DNA from: Casuarina equisetifolia
Taxonomy: Eukaryota; Streptophyta; Magnoliopsida; Fagales; Casuarinaceae
Assembly (NCBI GenBank): GCA_028551475.1
Contig: CM052356.1
Coordinates: 19,681,884-19,745,883, forward strand
Direction of reading: 5' to 3'
DNA: 64,000 bases
Made by a program: the position numbers and the translations under genes. The notes beneath the pieces are model-generated. The model had not been told where the DNA came from, searched no databases, and worked only from the letters and a program-made list of their open reading frames with translations. Shown here piece by piece: positions 35,320 to 46,540 of this stretch; the first letter of the stretch is position 1, and each line of letters begins with the position of its first letter.

Positions 35320-36390
35320 ATTATAAACTAATAAGAGTTAGTGGTTAGAAAAAACTACAGAAAGAGGAGGAAGACCCAAGACAAACATAGATGACAATAC
35401 ATGCCTGGCTTTTTCTGTCTTTCTATAATCATGTTTGAATTTTTATTCGTTGAATATAGGTGCAACATTTCTTATGTCATTTAATTATCTTATGTCTAAT
35501 AAAATATAAATGTAGATAAACATAAAAAGCTAATGGTAGATGGCAATGTTTCCTAGTCTTTGGTCTTATGGTGAGCTTTGGTTCTTATTTATCATAAACT
35601 AATAAAATTTGATGGTTAAAGAAAACTAAAGAAAGAGGACGAATACCTAAGAGAAACATGGTTTACAGTACATGCATGGCTTTTTTGTATAGCGGACTTT
35701 GGATTTTTATTCGTTGAATACAAGTGCTATGTTTCTTATGCCATTTAATTGTCTTATGTGTAATAAAATATAAACGTAGATAAAGACAAATAGCTAATGA
35801 TAGCTGGGAATGCTTCCTAGTCTCTGTTCTTACGTTGACCTTTGATTCTTATTTGTCAAAAACTAATAAAATTTGGGGGTTCGAAAAAACTAAAGATAGA
35901 AGAAGAAGTCTCAAGACAAACATAACTGACAATTCATGCATGACTTTTTTGTACAGCGAGCTTTGGATTTTTTATTCGTTGAATACAAGTGCTATGTTTC
36001 TTATGTCATTCAATCATCCTATGTCTCATAATATAAATGTAGATAAAGATAAAAAGCTAATGGTAGCTGGTGGCATTGTTTCCTAGTCTTTGGTCTTATG
36101 TTGAGCTTTGATTCTTGCTTATCATGAACTAATAAAATTTGGTGGTTAGAGAAAACTAAAGAAAGAAGATGAATACCTAAGAGAAACATAGTTGTCAATA
36201 CACGCATGGCTTTTTTGTCTTTTGTATGGTGAGCTTTGGATTTTTTTATTCGTAGCATACAAGTGCTATGTTTTTATGACGTTTAATTGTCTCATATCCA
36301 ACGAAATATAAACGTAGACACAAATAAATAGCTAGGGGTAGCTAGCAATGCTTCTTAGTCTTTGGTCTTATGGTGAGCTTTAATTCTTAA
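35320..36390. repeat. Tandem array of about 265-bp repeats, four copies
   Basis: Copies start near 35320, 35588, 35852 and 36120, each opening with a version of tcataaactaataaaattt. Each contains gagaaacata, catgcatggctttttt, ttattcgttgaatac, aagtgctatgtttctta and cctagtctttggtctta at the same spacing. Copies differ by perhaps 10-20 percent. No long ORF is conserved between copies. The array lies about 1.2 kb upstream of gene 4. Confidence 0.9.
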
Positions 36391-36949
36391 TTGTCATTCC
36401 TATGCTTAGCCAATGGGCCTGTGGTAAATGGGCATGATTATAGATAGACCATTTTCTATTGGTTTTGTTGTATTTCATTCGGACTTGGGCTTCCATCTAG
36501 GAGAGCAACCCACGAGAAAACATGATTCCTTAAGATGACTCGTTTTCTTTCAAGGCTCAAGTACAGGCTTCGGGCAATCGGCCACGCTCAATAGGCATAT
36601 TGCTCGCATAAACTCCCTGACCCGCGTGATGACCTGAATTGCCCGAATAGCCCGAATAGCCTCGCTGACCCGCGACTCCATTAAAGAAGTGTCGCTGCCT
36701 GCTTGAAGGGATGCACCGCCTCTATACAGAGTGTCAGCTGGATGGGCTGGGAAAACTAAAATTTTTGTCATTCCCTATATTGACCAACGTAACGAAGAAG
36801 GAAGAAAGCTGCTTACGGTTTTGTGCTGTTCAACTTTGCAGGTAAGTTTGCATATTAAAACTATAAAATTTGGTGGCCTGCAAATAGGTCCTTAAGAAAT
36901 CCATAAAGCATGTTTTTTTTTTCTTTTTCCCTCGTGAATTCTATTAGAC
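36391..36949. other. Intergenic, duplicated at 63420-63640
   Basis: No gene. From about 36720 it aligns with 63430 onward (cagagtgtcagctg against cagagtcagctg, then actgttcaactttgca against cactgttcaactatgca), the 3' flank of a P450 exon 2. Confidence 0.6.
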
Positions 36950-37027
36950 GGTCAATGAAGTCATAAAGCTTAGACCGGGGAGCGGTGTGATTAGTGTTGG
37001 AGATTAGACGGTCAATTCTCTGTTATC

Positions 37028-40000
37028 ATGGATCTCCCCTTCGTTGAAGATGCCTCTGACAATGAAGTTGACCCTCCCTCAGTGCCTCAACCGAGCATCA
37101 ATGCTCCTCTTGTTTAGACGACTGCTGCTGATTTTTCCCTTCAGGACCCATTGGCTGCGGGTTCTCACCTTTTTAGGCCTCTTCCAGCCCAGCCTGTTTT
37201 CTAGCTCCCAGGCCAGTCTCCTACTTTTTTTGGGGCCCCAGGTTCCTCGGCCCCTTCTCTGCTAGGCCCTACCCCAGCCCTTACTGGACCAAACCCGACC
37301 ACCGGCTCGGGTTGGTATTTTGTGGGTCCGGCACCCAACCCTGCTTCTCCAGGTACGGGTCTGAATCCCTACCCGCTTCTCAACCCGGACCAGCTAGCAG
37401 GTCAGGCACCCAACCCAGCTCCTCCGGGTACGGGTCCGAATCCCTACCCGGTTTTCAACTCGGGCCAATTCGCCATCGCCGCTCTAATCGGCCGATTAGA
37501 ACTCGGCGATCCGCTGTACACCGGATCTTCTGACGATCCTGAACTCTGCCTTATTTCCCATTCCCTCATCGGTGCTGACGATTACACCATCTGGGCTCGC
37601 GATTTCTGTCGCGCATTGATCACGAAAGATAAAGAGGGCTTTCTCGACGACTCCATCACGATTCCAGCTGATCCACGTTTGGCTCGCTAGTGGCGCAAAT
37701 GTAATCAGCTGGTTCATTCTTGGCTCGGGAATTGTCTGAAACCGGAAGTCGCTGCCGGTCTGCCACCAACAAAGGATGTTTGTGCGCTGTGGTCCCACCT
37801 CGCTGAGATGTTCGACAAGCTTGATCGGGCGAAGATTTTCTCCCTTCAATAGGCTCTCGGTGAATTCAAGCAGGGCAATCTCTCGGTTGCGGCGTGCTTC
37901 AATCGATTATCTGCCCTTTGGAATGCCCTCGATCTGGCCGAAGAACCGCTCCAGGGTCCCGACGACACCCTTCAGCAGTGTCGCGCGATCAAAGATCGCC
38001 ATCGTTGCACCCAATTTCTACTGATTTTGAACGAAGGTTTTCTCACCTTTCGTTCCCAGATGCTCGCGATGGACCCTCCTCCCTCCCTCCGGCGCCTCTA
38101 CCACCTTGCAGTGCAGGATGAGAACCAACGTCTCACCTCGACGGACTACATTTGCGTTGGCGAGACCGTTCTCTTGACCGCTCGCGCTACCCCAGCGTAG
38201 CGTGTGATCGCTCTCCAAGCAACCTCTCGTGGCTCTGAATATTTGCCAAATGAGGGTTTCTCATCTACCCCCGCACTCGGTTCCCCATCTGACGGTCTGC
38301 ACATTAACCCTAGATCCAACGGTGTTCATGGATTTGGGCTACCCGCGTTATTACTCGACGGACCTGGGTCCCTTGCTCCTTATCAGGCCACGAGCGCGCC
38401 TGCCTTTGGCCAGCCCAATCATGCGGGCTCATTCAGAACGGGCCATTCCACCGGCCATTCGGGCGCGAGCTCATTTGGAACGGGCCATTCCAGCTCTTAT
38501 ACGGGCCGGCCCGCAGCATCTTCTCGGCCCAATAAGAGCCATCCTCGCCGTAATAATCCCAAAAATAATTTTTGCAATTATTGTAAGAGTCCCTACCATA
38601 CTAGGGACACTTGTTGGCAACTCCATGGATGACCCAATAATATTGATGGTAAAAATAAAGAATTTTTATCTAATCAGGTTTCTGTGAAACATGATGAACA
38701 GGTCTCGACTTCGCTTACTGCACAACATTTTGACCGCCTCATGCAAGCTATTTCACAACTAGGGATATCGGATAAGACCGCCAGTTTTGCAGGTACTTCT
38801 TTTTGCCTCAATTCCATTGCCACTCATGCTCGGATTATTGATTCAGGGGCCAGTGACCATATTATATATGATGAAAATTTTTTTTCTCACATTGACACAT
38901 CATCCCATTCCTCCATGTCTGTTCGTCTTCCCAATGGTCATGTCACTCAAGTCACCAAAATTGGTCGTGTCACGTTAAATTCCCATATCACCCTACATAA
39001 TGTTTTATTTGTTCTTGCCTTTCAATTCAATCTTATTTCTGTTTCCAAAGTCTGTCTTGACAATGATTGTCGTGCCATCATGGACTCCTCTGTTTGCTTA
39101 TTTCAGGCCTGTTTGACTGGCAGACTGATGGGCTTGGGTAGTGTGCGTCAAGGCCTTTATTTTTGGGTTCCATTTCTGCATAATTTTGATTTTTCCAATT
39201 GTAATCCTTCCCTTACCGGGACCTTTTGTAATGCCCAGATTCATAATAATAAAAATAATATTTTTCTTTCCCATCAACGTTTGGGCCATAGTGCTTCTTT
39301 CCCTCATCCCCATTGCCCGATTTGTCCCTTGGCCAAACAAACTAGGCCTCCCTTTCCCTCTAGCACCTCACGTGCTCCTTCTCCCTTTTCTCTTATTCAC
39401 CTAGATATTTGGGGACCTTATCATACCCCACATCGCGATGGGTCTCGATATTTTCTTACCATCGTTGATGATCACTCACGTGGCACTTGGGTCTTCCTTA
39501 TGCAATCCAAATCCCAAGTTCTTTCACATCTCAAACATTTCCTTACCATGGTCCATACACAATTTCATAGCACTATATAACGTATTTGGTCTGATAACGC
39601 TCGTGATTTTTTTAATCATGATTGTTCACTCTTTCTTGCTACCAATGGCATTCTCCATGAAAGCTCTTGCACCTACACTCCTCAACAAAATGGAGTTGTA
39701 GAACGCAAACATCGTCATCTTCTTGAGGTCGCACGAGCCCTTAAGCATCAGGCGTCCATTCCCGAATCCTTCTAGGGTGATTGTGTCATCACTGCTACCT
39801 ATCTGATCAATCGTATGCCAAGCAGAGTTCTCGATGGACGGACCCCTTTTGAGCTTTTATTTGGGAAGGCTCCGGATATTTGCCATCTTCGGGTTTTCGG
39901 TTGCTTATGCTATGTTACGACTGTGGGCCCCCGTGACAAATTGGGTCCTCGAGCCACTCGTTGTGTTTTTATGGGCTACCCCCCTTTGCAGAAGGGTTAT

Positions 40001-42121
40001 CGTGTTTATGACCCAACCACTGGGCGTTTCTTTATCAGTTGGGATGTTGTTTTCCAGGAGGATATTTTTCCTTTTCAGGACCAACTTGTTCCCTCATTGC
40101 CGACTGTTGATACATTTGCTGCTCCTCGCCCTTTCTTACTTGATGATGACCCTCCAGTCCCTTCCATGCTGCTTCTTCAGGATACTGCACCCTCTTCAGG
40201 CTCATTTCTACCTATTGTTGAGCCACTGATTGAGGATCTACCGGATTCACCGGTCACTTCTTTACCTCCTCCTAAGGTTGTCCCCTCGGACTCGATTGCT
40301 AACTCTGAAGTCGTTTCCGCTCCATCTGGTTCTCCACCTACGGCTGATGCTATTCCGGCACCTGCCCCTCCTCCATCACCCGTTCCTCCTAGTCGCTCAG
40401 GGAGATGCACACGGCCTCCCACATGGACCAAGGACTACATTTGTTCTTCTTTACATTCCTCAGGTACACACTATCCCGTGTCATCTTATGTTAGCTTTGA
40501 TCGGCTTACACCCAAACACCTGTGCTGTGTTAGTCGCATTTCTGAGGAACAGGAACCCTACTATTATCATGAGGCCGTTTAGGACCCTCGCTGGCAACAA
40601 GCCATGGAAGCCGAGCTCCAGGCTCTTACTGACAATCATACATGGGACCTTGTCCCTCGGCCTGTCCACAAAAAGCCCATTGGCTGTAAATGGGTTTACA
40701 AGATCAAGTACAAGGCTGATGGTTCAGTTGAGTGTTATAAAGCTCGGTTAGTTGCTAAAGGTTTCACCCAACAAAAAGGTTTTGACTATCAAGAAACCTT
40801 TTCTCCTGTTGCCAAAGAAGTCACTGTTCGTTCCTTCATTGCCATTGCTGCCACCCGTGACTGGTCTCTTCATCAGATGGACGTCCATAATGCTTTTCTT
40901 CATGGTGATTTGGATGAAGAAATTTACATGGACCTTCCGCCCGGTTTACGCACACGAGGGGAATCTCGAGTTTGTCGTCTTCGCAAATCTCTTTATGGTC
41001 TCAAACAGGCTTCCCGGCAATGGTATGCAAAATTCACCACAGCTCTTACTGCCGCATGTTTTTGGCAATCTCGCTATGATTATGCCTTATTTATCTGGCG
41101 TAAAGGTGCCTCTGCCATTTATTTGCTCATTTATGTCGATGACATTCTCATTATGGGAAATGATACACAAGCTATTATGGATTTCAAACAATATCTCCAT
41201 TCTACTTTTCGTATTAAAGACTTAGGTCCACCTAAGTATTTCTTGGGAATTGAGATTGCTCGTTCAGAACACGGGATTTGCCTTAGTCAACGCAAGTTTA
41301 TTCTTGAGATTATTTCTGATGCTGGTTTATCCGGATGCAAGCCTACAATTATTCCCATTGAACAAAATGTGAAACTCACGACAGTAGATTATGATGCCAC
41401 AATCTCACCCTTAGACAAGGACCCCTTGCTCCATGATCCTTCTATTTATCAAAGATTAGTTGGGAAACTCATTTATCTCACCATGACTCGTCTTGACATA
41501 TGTTATGCAGTGCAGATACTCAGTCAATTTATGCATGATCCTAAACAATCCCACATGGATGCGGCTTTGAAAGTGGTAAAATATTTAAAGGGTTGTCCAG
41601 GTTTAGGAATTCTATTATCCCGAGATTCCAGCATGGAGATGACAGCATATTGCGACACTGACTATGCCACATGCCCTATAAGTCGAAGATCTATAACTGG
41701 TTTTTGCGTGAAATTGGGAAATTCTTTGTTATCATGGAAAACGAAGAAACAATCGACTGTCTCCTTATCCTCTGCAGAATTAGAATACCGGGCTATGGCC
41801 AAGACAGTGTGTGAGATAGTTTGGATGCGAGGTTTACTTCGAGATCTTGGCATTTGGGTAAGGAAACCTACAACTTTATTTTGTGATAATGATGCAGCGC
41901 TCAAGCTTGCGGCCAACCCTATAGTCCACGAAAGAACGAAACACATTGAGGTTGATTGTCATTTCACCAGAGACAAAATTCAGGAGGGTTTCATTATGAC
42001 ACGAGGAATCAGAACTACTGAACAACCTGCAGACATCTTCACCAAACCTCTATGTCACAGGCAACACACATATCTATTGAGCAAGCTTGGTGTCCTTGAC
42101 ATTTACCGGCCACCAGCTTGA
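37028..42121 (+). pseudogene. Copia-C gag-pol, single frame with nine in-frame stops
   Basis: One frame of 1698 codons runs from the ATG at 37028 to the TGA at 42119. It holds gag with a CCHC knuckle (38573-38614), protease Asp-Ser-Gly-Ala-Ser (38840-38854), and integrase zinc motif (His-Gln-Arg-Leu-Gly-His and Cys-Pro-Ile-Cys) with catalytic Asp, Asp, Glu (Leu-Asp-Ile-Trp-Gly; Ser-Asp-Asn; Val-Val-Glu-Arg-Lys). RT has Tyr-Val-Asp-Asp at 41132-41143, and RNase H follows. Internal stops are at 37115, 37202, 37688, 37850, 38198, 38630, 39578, 39773 and 40580; seven are TAG. No frameshift was found. The last 505 codons (from 40604) are fully open. Confidence 0.93.
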
Positions 42122-42128
42122 GGGGGAC

Positions 42129-42342
42129 TGTTGGAGATATGAGTTGCCTTAGTATCTATTCTAACTATGGAATAGATATTCATTGTATAGAAATTATATT
42201 ATTGTATTTAATTATAGTTATTCTTTCCTTAGTCCTTTTGTATTATAAATAGGACAACTTGTAAACATTATTCGATAAGCAATACAACTTAGAATTTCCC
42301 AAGCTCACGCCTCCATCATTGCTTCCTCTTTGTTTCCTGTCA
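42129..42342 (+). repeat. Copia-C 3' LTR, 214 bp
   Basis: It begins TGTTGGAGAT and ends TGTCA at the target duplication attag. A TATA-like tattataaatagg is near 42240. Its start resembles the copia-D LTR, so the two elements are related. Confidence 0.88.
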
Positions 42343-42619
42343 ATTAGAACTTCGTGTGGGGGCTTTTAGGTCGGTCAATCTGGACCGCTGGGTCGCATCA
42401 ACGCGTGCATTTCTGGGGAAGTGAGGCCTCATATGCGTGTAACAAACTCCAAATACCAAGTATACCAAGCTTTCCTCTTCCGAAGATAAGGAGACCATCT
42501 GCCCAACCATAGGTACAAAATCCTCTCCTTGCATCTCGAAAGAAATTGAAACTTTCCCTTGAAGGATGTTCCAGGATAGGCTCTTCCATTAATTCTGAAT
42601 GGGATATGCATTTGGAACT

Positions 42620-44575
42620 CTCTTTATCTCATAAGTTAATTAATTATATGGGAAAAAGTATATCTTTTAACAAGGTATCAAGCCTAAATTTCAGGTTCCC
42701 TCTATTTGTAAGCTATAAAGTTGTGGAATTTATTTTCCTAAGTTTAAAACAAAATAATGTCTTGAAATTTAGATTTATGTCCTTAAAAAATACTAACACA
42801 AACTCCCTTAAAAACTCTTTAAAAGTAGAGTTCATTAGCACTTGAAAAGTATATGGTGCATTCAACAATTGAAATGGCATTACTAGGAATTCAAAGTGTC
42901 TTTGATGAGTCTAAAATACAGTTTTATACAAATCATCTGAGTGCATCCTTACATGATGATAACCTAACCTCAAATCTAGCTTAGTGAAATAGTTAGTTGC
43001 CCTTAACTCATCAATTAGTTCCTCTACCGTAGGAATAGAGAACTAGTTATTGATGGTTTGCTTATTTAATGCCCTATAATCCACACATAAATACCATGAT
43101 CCATCATTTTATTTAGTCAATAGCACCAGTGATGAATACAACCTAGTACTCAATCTAATCACCCTAGAATCCATTAACTCTTTTACCATTCTCTCTAACT
43201 CATTCTGTTGATAATATGGGATATCTGTATGGTTTAGAGGCTATAGGATCACTTCCTACCTTTACCAGAATATCGTGATTATAATCTCGCACCAACAGCA
43301 ACCCCACTGGTTTCTCAAACAAATCCTTATACTCACTTAATAAAGCCTCTATCAACTTCTCATTCTTATCACTTTTTCTTTCTCATTATTCTATTCTTTC
43401 TCACCTCTTACAATCATTAATTGAAACTCAAGCTCTTGTTCTGTGACCATATAAATGTGTAGTAGTGCTCATTCGTAACATCACTTCAACTCTTTACTCA
43501 TTTATTGTCCTTCCAACAACTTATTCTCTCCAATCCTTAATCCTTGTAGCATATATTCCATAGCTCCCATCTTAAAGGATATTTACAAGTTATCAAGGTC
43601 TAGAGTAACCTTGCCTAAAGAGCATATCCATAGTGTTCCCAACACTGCCTCTAACCCCCTCAACTCCAACAAGTAAAAATCCACACTCATTCTCAATCCT
43701 TGTACAATTAATGTTACCTTTTTACATATCCCTTCACACTTTAATTTGTCTCCATTAGTTATTCTACATTTAGATTCTTACTTGGTTCTAGAATTATTCC
43801 ATACTTCTTTGCCAACTTACCACTTAAGAAATTATGAGTGTTGCTTGAGTCCACTAAAAAGCATACAGTGTTTCTCCTTTCTCATATTTTACCTATAAAC
43901 CTTATAGTTCAAGACATAATTGAATCGTAAAGAACATTAAGAGTAATCTTGGGTGGAATATCCACAAGTTCCTCTTCATTATTACCCTCATTATCCTCAT
44001 CAGTTTCCTCATTTGACTCCTTTCTTACAAGCACAAATAGCTTGTTCTTACATTTATATGTTGGAGTAAACTTTTTATCATACTTGAAACATAATCCTTT
44101 AAATCTTCTGTCCTCAATCTCCTTAAGGGTCAACCTTTTTCCTTTACCCTATTTCATTTCTTCCCCTTGTATTACTTTCTCCTTAGCTTTATACTCCATA
44201 TACTAGTGTGATCTATTTCCATTTGTAACTAGCACATCTTTTTCAAACAACCTTGCTAAATTCATTGCCTCATTGGTCTTTTAGCCTTAACTTCCCTCCT
44301 CAATGTTTTTTTCAATCCCTTCATATAACACCCTATATGCTGCCTATTTGTTAGATCTCCAGCCCTCACTAACATCTTTAAATCGGTAAAGAAATCTTCA
44401 TAAATAGTAAGGTCATACTTTGCTAATAAGGCTTGTGTCAACAATGGCCAAGTCAATATTTGATTCTGTAACTTCTTTCTATACACCTTAAACCAATACC
44501 TTACAACACCTTTAAAATGCCAAGATGCAATTAAGACCTTGTTTTCCTTTGGTGTTTTGTTATAGTAAAACAAAA
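42620..44575 (-). mobile_element. Ty3/gypsy retrotransposon fragment, gag to RT
   Basis: On the minus strand: a Retrotrans_gag-like stretch (44573-44262); a knuckle-like Leu-Cys-Phe-Lys-Tyr...Tyr-Lys-Cys-Lys (about 44115-44060); a protease-like Val-Asp-Ser-Ser-Asn-Thr-His-Asn-Phe-Leu-Ser (about 43860-43820); and RT text with Cys-Val-Asp-Tyr-Arg-Ala-Leu-Asn-Lys and Lys-Leu-Asp-Leu near 43090-42970. The catalytic Phe-Asp-Asp equivalent reads Phe-Lys-Asp near 42785. Stops and shifts are frequent. Neither LTR was found. The element is heavily decayed. Confidence 0.8.
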
Positions 44576-44579
44576 CACC

Positions 44580-45180
44580 TTGGCTACCATTTCATCTAAT
44601 TGCTTACCTATAACCATCCTCAATACCATGTTTATGGTTACAAACCCAACAATTTTTGCATCTTTACCAACATTTTGTCATTTTTGACCCAAAGTTCATA
44701 TATCTTTCTTATAATTGTATATAGCTTAAACTCTTGAATATCTTTATGCACTTCAATAAGGTGGCTTGAAAGGAGCTCAAGGCGTGGCCATTTTATGCAT
44801 ATGACGCAAGTAAAGACCATAAGGGCTAAACTCTAACATGGCATAGTTATAGCCCATGATTTATAAAGCTATAAGTTTAGGACAATTGACAAAGACTTTG
44901 TTATTAGTGGTGAAGCACTTTTTGGTTATCTCCTAACTGCTCATTGCAAAAGCTTGGTGTACACACATCCTTATTGTGAAGATAGGCCTATAATTATAAG
45001 CCATGTTACCAAATGTTACAAGGCCTATCTCTGCACCTCCCAATTGGTGGAGATGGCCAATTAAAGGCCACGCCCCTTCAGCTTCTAGTGTAAGAGATCT
45101 TTTACATCTAGTTTCTTGAGCTTTTCTTAATATCCATGATGAAAATAATATAAAAATAAAAAGGTGAAGATACTAGCCAT
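44580..45180 (-). pseudogene. psi6: CYP82 exon 1 remnant
   Basis: It starts at the ATG at 45180 (Met-Ala-Ser-Ile-Phe-Thr) and aligns with exon 1 of genes 1 and 7 through the C-helix region (Ser-Pro-Tyr-Gly-Leu-Tyr-Leu-Arg) to the Val-Leu-Arg-Met-Val segment near 44600, with many stops and several indels. The conserved Trp of WxxxR is lost. The exon end and exon 2 are absent; a gypsy fragment adjoins. By text it is D-like, unlike psi5, so the two are probably separate relics. Confidence 0.83.
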
Positions 45181-46136
45181 GAAAGTTTTGGAGTATGGTT
45201 GGGCAAGGAGGATATCCTAGATATGCATTGGAAAGAAGGATATAGTTTGGCTATAGTTCTTTTTTATGTATTAAAAGGTTAATTGTGTTTGAGGCACTTT
45301 CTTTAAAGGATGCAATGGTTTTATTGCTAATCATTGTTGAATGTGCAAACCAATCAAACCATAAATTTTGATCACATGAAACAAATTGAACTAGAAGTAG
45401 AAGAAAATGATGATTTCGCATGATCATTCACTAAATAAAGGAGGCAACGAATATGATTTGGTCATTATGTGAATTGTGCTAAAGATTTAAGAACACAATA
45501 TTGAGAAACTAATAAATCAGGTCCGACAACTCTTCCCATTAACTACTTTTACGGTATCTAGTAAGACCAAATTCTCCAAACTCTTCTCCTTGCAACATGT
45601 TATATACAAAGGCCACTAAATAAATAATTTAACAAATATTCTCTTTAACTATGCATGTTCATTGGATTTGCACAGTGTAAAACTTAAGGGTGACCTAATA
45701 GCACTAGAAAATCAAAGATTAGTCTCTTTTGGCTACTAATGGTCCATGTTTGGTATTGACTTGCTTAACACTTTACAACATGGCTTGCATTAAAGACTCC
45801 ATGTTTCTTCCTAGGTGGAGTATGAACAAAAACAAATGAAGAAACATAGAAAACCAAAATCATGGGATTATAAAGTTGGCTCCTTTCACCATCAAGGCTT
45901 ATCTTAAAGCAAACTTTTTATCTTGCTAGATTGCTAACTTTAATGGACATGTCTAGCAATTTTCCTCAACTTCACGTATTATGACTTGATTTTCCTTGTT
46001 CACTTCACTTGATGTGCATTGAATGAAAGGGTTGATGAACACTTTTTTAAAGAACTACCCCCGTTATCATTTTACTTGAGAAATATCTAAAGTTAGCTTT
46101 CCCTAGTTTCTGGCATCATGTAATTTTCTTAGATTT
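45181..46136. other. Decayed upstream flank of psi6, no gene
   Basis: About 45715-45990 faintly matches the distal upstream region of gene 7 (52550-52735), including ggtccatgtttggt and accaaaat. No ORF of note. Confidence 0.5.
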
Positions 46137-46152
46137 AAGAAATATGAAGAGA

Positions 46153-46524
46153 ATGATGAATGAAGAATTGTAATAGATGATCATACCAACTAAAAGAAAA
46201 GATTTGGTTGCAAAGCTTCTTAAGATATTTTTTTTAGTTTACATTTATTGTATATGAACAAAATAGAATAAGAAACAATTTTAGAATAAAATAATTGATA
46301 TTCCAGTCTTGTTGCCTAAAATAAGAAAAATTGTACGAGGGAGAGTTCCTTTGTTTTAAAATATAAAATTATCATAAGAAAATATCATTTTGAGTAACAT
46401 TTAAAGGCTTTCAACTTCTATCTTTTCATAGTTCTTGTAATTTTTGTAATGTTAGGATATACCCTTATACTTTGTATACTATCTTATATTAATGTAAATT
46501 TACATTTCTACCAGGAAAAAAAAA
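46153..46524 (+). mobile_element. Retroposed insert with poly(A) and 16-bp target duplication
   Basis: The direct repeat aagaaatatgaagaga occurs at 46137-46152 and 46525-46540. The insert ends in an A-run just before the second copy. The 370 bp between are AT-rich and noncoding, ending gtaaatttacatttctacc. A 5'-truncated LINE is most likely. Confidence 0.7.
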
Positions 46525-46540
46525 AAGAAATATGAAGAGA

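Larger units (their letters stand above)
36995..42342 (+). mobile_element. Copia-C: Ty1/copia LTR retrotransposon lacking its 5' LTR
   Basis: The target duplication attag flanks it at 36990-36994 and 42343-42347. The 3' LTR is 42129-42342. Of the 5' LTR only the first ten bases (tgttggagat, 36995-37004) remain, and the primer site and leader are gone. The gag ATG follows at 37028. A purine tract (gaggggga) precedes the 3' LTR. With no 5' promoter or primer site it should be immobile. Confidence 0.92.
36950..42611 (-). pseudogene. psi5: CYP82 exon 2 C-terminal remnant split by copia-C
   Basis: The pieces are about 36950-36994 and 42343-42611, separated by copia-C. Joined across the insertion they align with the 3' end of gene 4 exon 2 (32154-32390), not with gene 1. 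The heme-loop region near 42571-42605 reads Phe-Arg-Ile-Asn-Gly-Arg-Ala-Tyr-Pro-Gly, so the axial Cys has become Tyr. Frame is lost around it. The rest of the gene is absent; a gypsy fragment abuts at about 42620. Confidence 0.8.

Noticed and set aside
35320-36390. CRISPR-like array
   Set aside because: Units of about 265 bp without short identical repeats and unique spacers, in a plant nuclear context; an ordinary tandem repeat.
36550-36771. Minus-strand ORF of 73 codons
   Set aside because: Short, repetitive composition, no family resemblance, and not conserved in the matching segment near 63430.
37115-40582. Programmed readthrough of TAG codons in copia-C
   Set aside because: Nine stops, including ones in integrase, several replacing Gln or Trp seen in relatives; mutation is the simpler reading.
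36950-45180. psi5 and psi6 as one pseudogene
   Set aside because: Orientation and order fit, but the exon 2 text matches gene 4 while the exon 1 text matches genes 1 and 7; kept as separate entries.
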